DNA of 64,000 nt from positions 802,001-866,000 of the forward strand of contig BROG01000032.1 in the NCBI GenBank assembly GCA_030159075.1, read 5' to 3'. The notes under the pieces were generated by a model. It had not been told where the DNA came from and ran no database searches. It worked only from the letters and a program-made list of their open reading frames with translations. This DNA comes from Atrina japonica (lineage: Eukaryota > Mollusca > Bivalvia > Pterioida > Pinnidae). Of this stretch, positions 63,544 through 64,000 are shown piece by piece; position 1 is the stretch's first letter; each line of letters starts with the position of its first letter. Both the position numbers and the translations under genes were made by a program.

Positions 63544-64000
63544 CTGTAAAATACAAAATAACCTGACGTAGTATACAATTATTACAAGTGGATCCAGTCC
63601 AAAGTGGAAAGGATTAATACCAAAGTAACAAATTATCATTTTCGAATGAGGCGAGTGATTGATAAACAATGAAAGGGGGTAGTTCGGAAACAAAAATTCG
63701 AAAATTTCTTTACTTGTGTACAAATAAAAATAAGTGGATTTAAAAAAGAAATGACTTTGATTTAAACGTTCTTTTTCAAAATCAATGCATTTCTACAAAA
63801 TTTGCGTTTGTTTGAAAAGCCCCTAAATAAACAATAGCAAAGCGTTTACATGGCGTACTCAAGGTTCAGCCACAACTTGTTCAGTATCAGGACTTCTGGT
63901 ATTATAAAATGAAAAGCCAACAGGTAATTGAGGGAGCAGTAGATTAATGTGATTGAAATCATCAAATGAATATTCACTTGTGGATGGCAAGAGATGATAT
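63544..64000. other. OATP intron up to the window edge, no exon seen
   Basis: Upstream of the exon at 63319-63543 the sequence shows no further acceptor-donor pair with OATP-like coding. The next exon, supplying the first base of the split codon before ACGG, should lie beyond 64000. Confidence 0.55.

Overview
The window looks like nuclear DNA of a mollusc, most likely a bivalve. It is AT-rich and intron-rich, with GT-AG splice sites, dense microsatellites, a strong bias for TACATGTA-type words, and many interspersed repeats of a kind I associate with bivalve genomes. There is no bacterial-style gene packing. I found no rRNA gene, credible tRNA gene or CRISPR array.

Layout. (1) 1-3914 is one end of a Polinton/Maverick-type virus-like DNA transposon: a broken protein-primed DNA polymerase B gene on the minus strand, a divergent small proline-rich gene on the plus strand, several minisatellites, and a GC-rich block full of YY1, ETS, CRE, CCAAT and CTCF-like motifs. 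(2) 3915-11900 holds two copies of an interspersed repeat; the second is split by a 6.4 kb L1/Tx1-type LINE on the minus strand, with a visible 15-bp target duplication. (3) 11900-16700 is a graveyard of older retroelements: a Penelope-like RT fragment, then a Ty3/Gypsy-like zinc knuckle and protease. (4) 21161-34336 (+) is a nine-exon secreted RNase T2 gene. Its introns carry MITEs, LINE scraps and large minisatellites. (5) 39611-46511 (-) is a complete seven-exon nicotinic acetylcholine receptor alpha-type subunit. (6) 48150-49315 (-) is a small secreted single-domain Kunitz inhibitor in two coding exons. (7) 53266-63543 (-) holds the last ten coding exons of an organic anion transporting polypeptide (OATP/SLCO); its first exons lie beyond the right edge.

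The four host genes (RNase T2, nAChR, Kunitz inhibitor, OATP) are ordinary, independently spliced genes and do not form an obvious pathway. Three are on the minus strand in a row. For all four the exon phases close without a gap, which supports the models: 263 aa, 441 aa and 93 aa, plus 517 codons of OATP.

The most unusual material is regulatory and repetitive: the transcription-factor-dense module at the Polinton end, a TTAA-flanked MITE family with several copies in this window, and OATP exons whose splice sites abut very long microsatellites.
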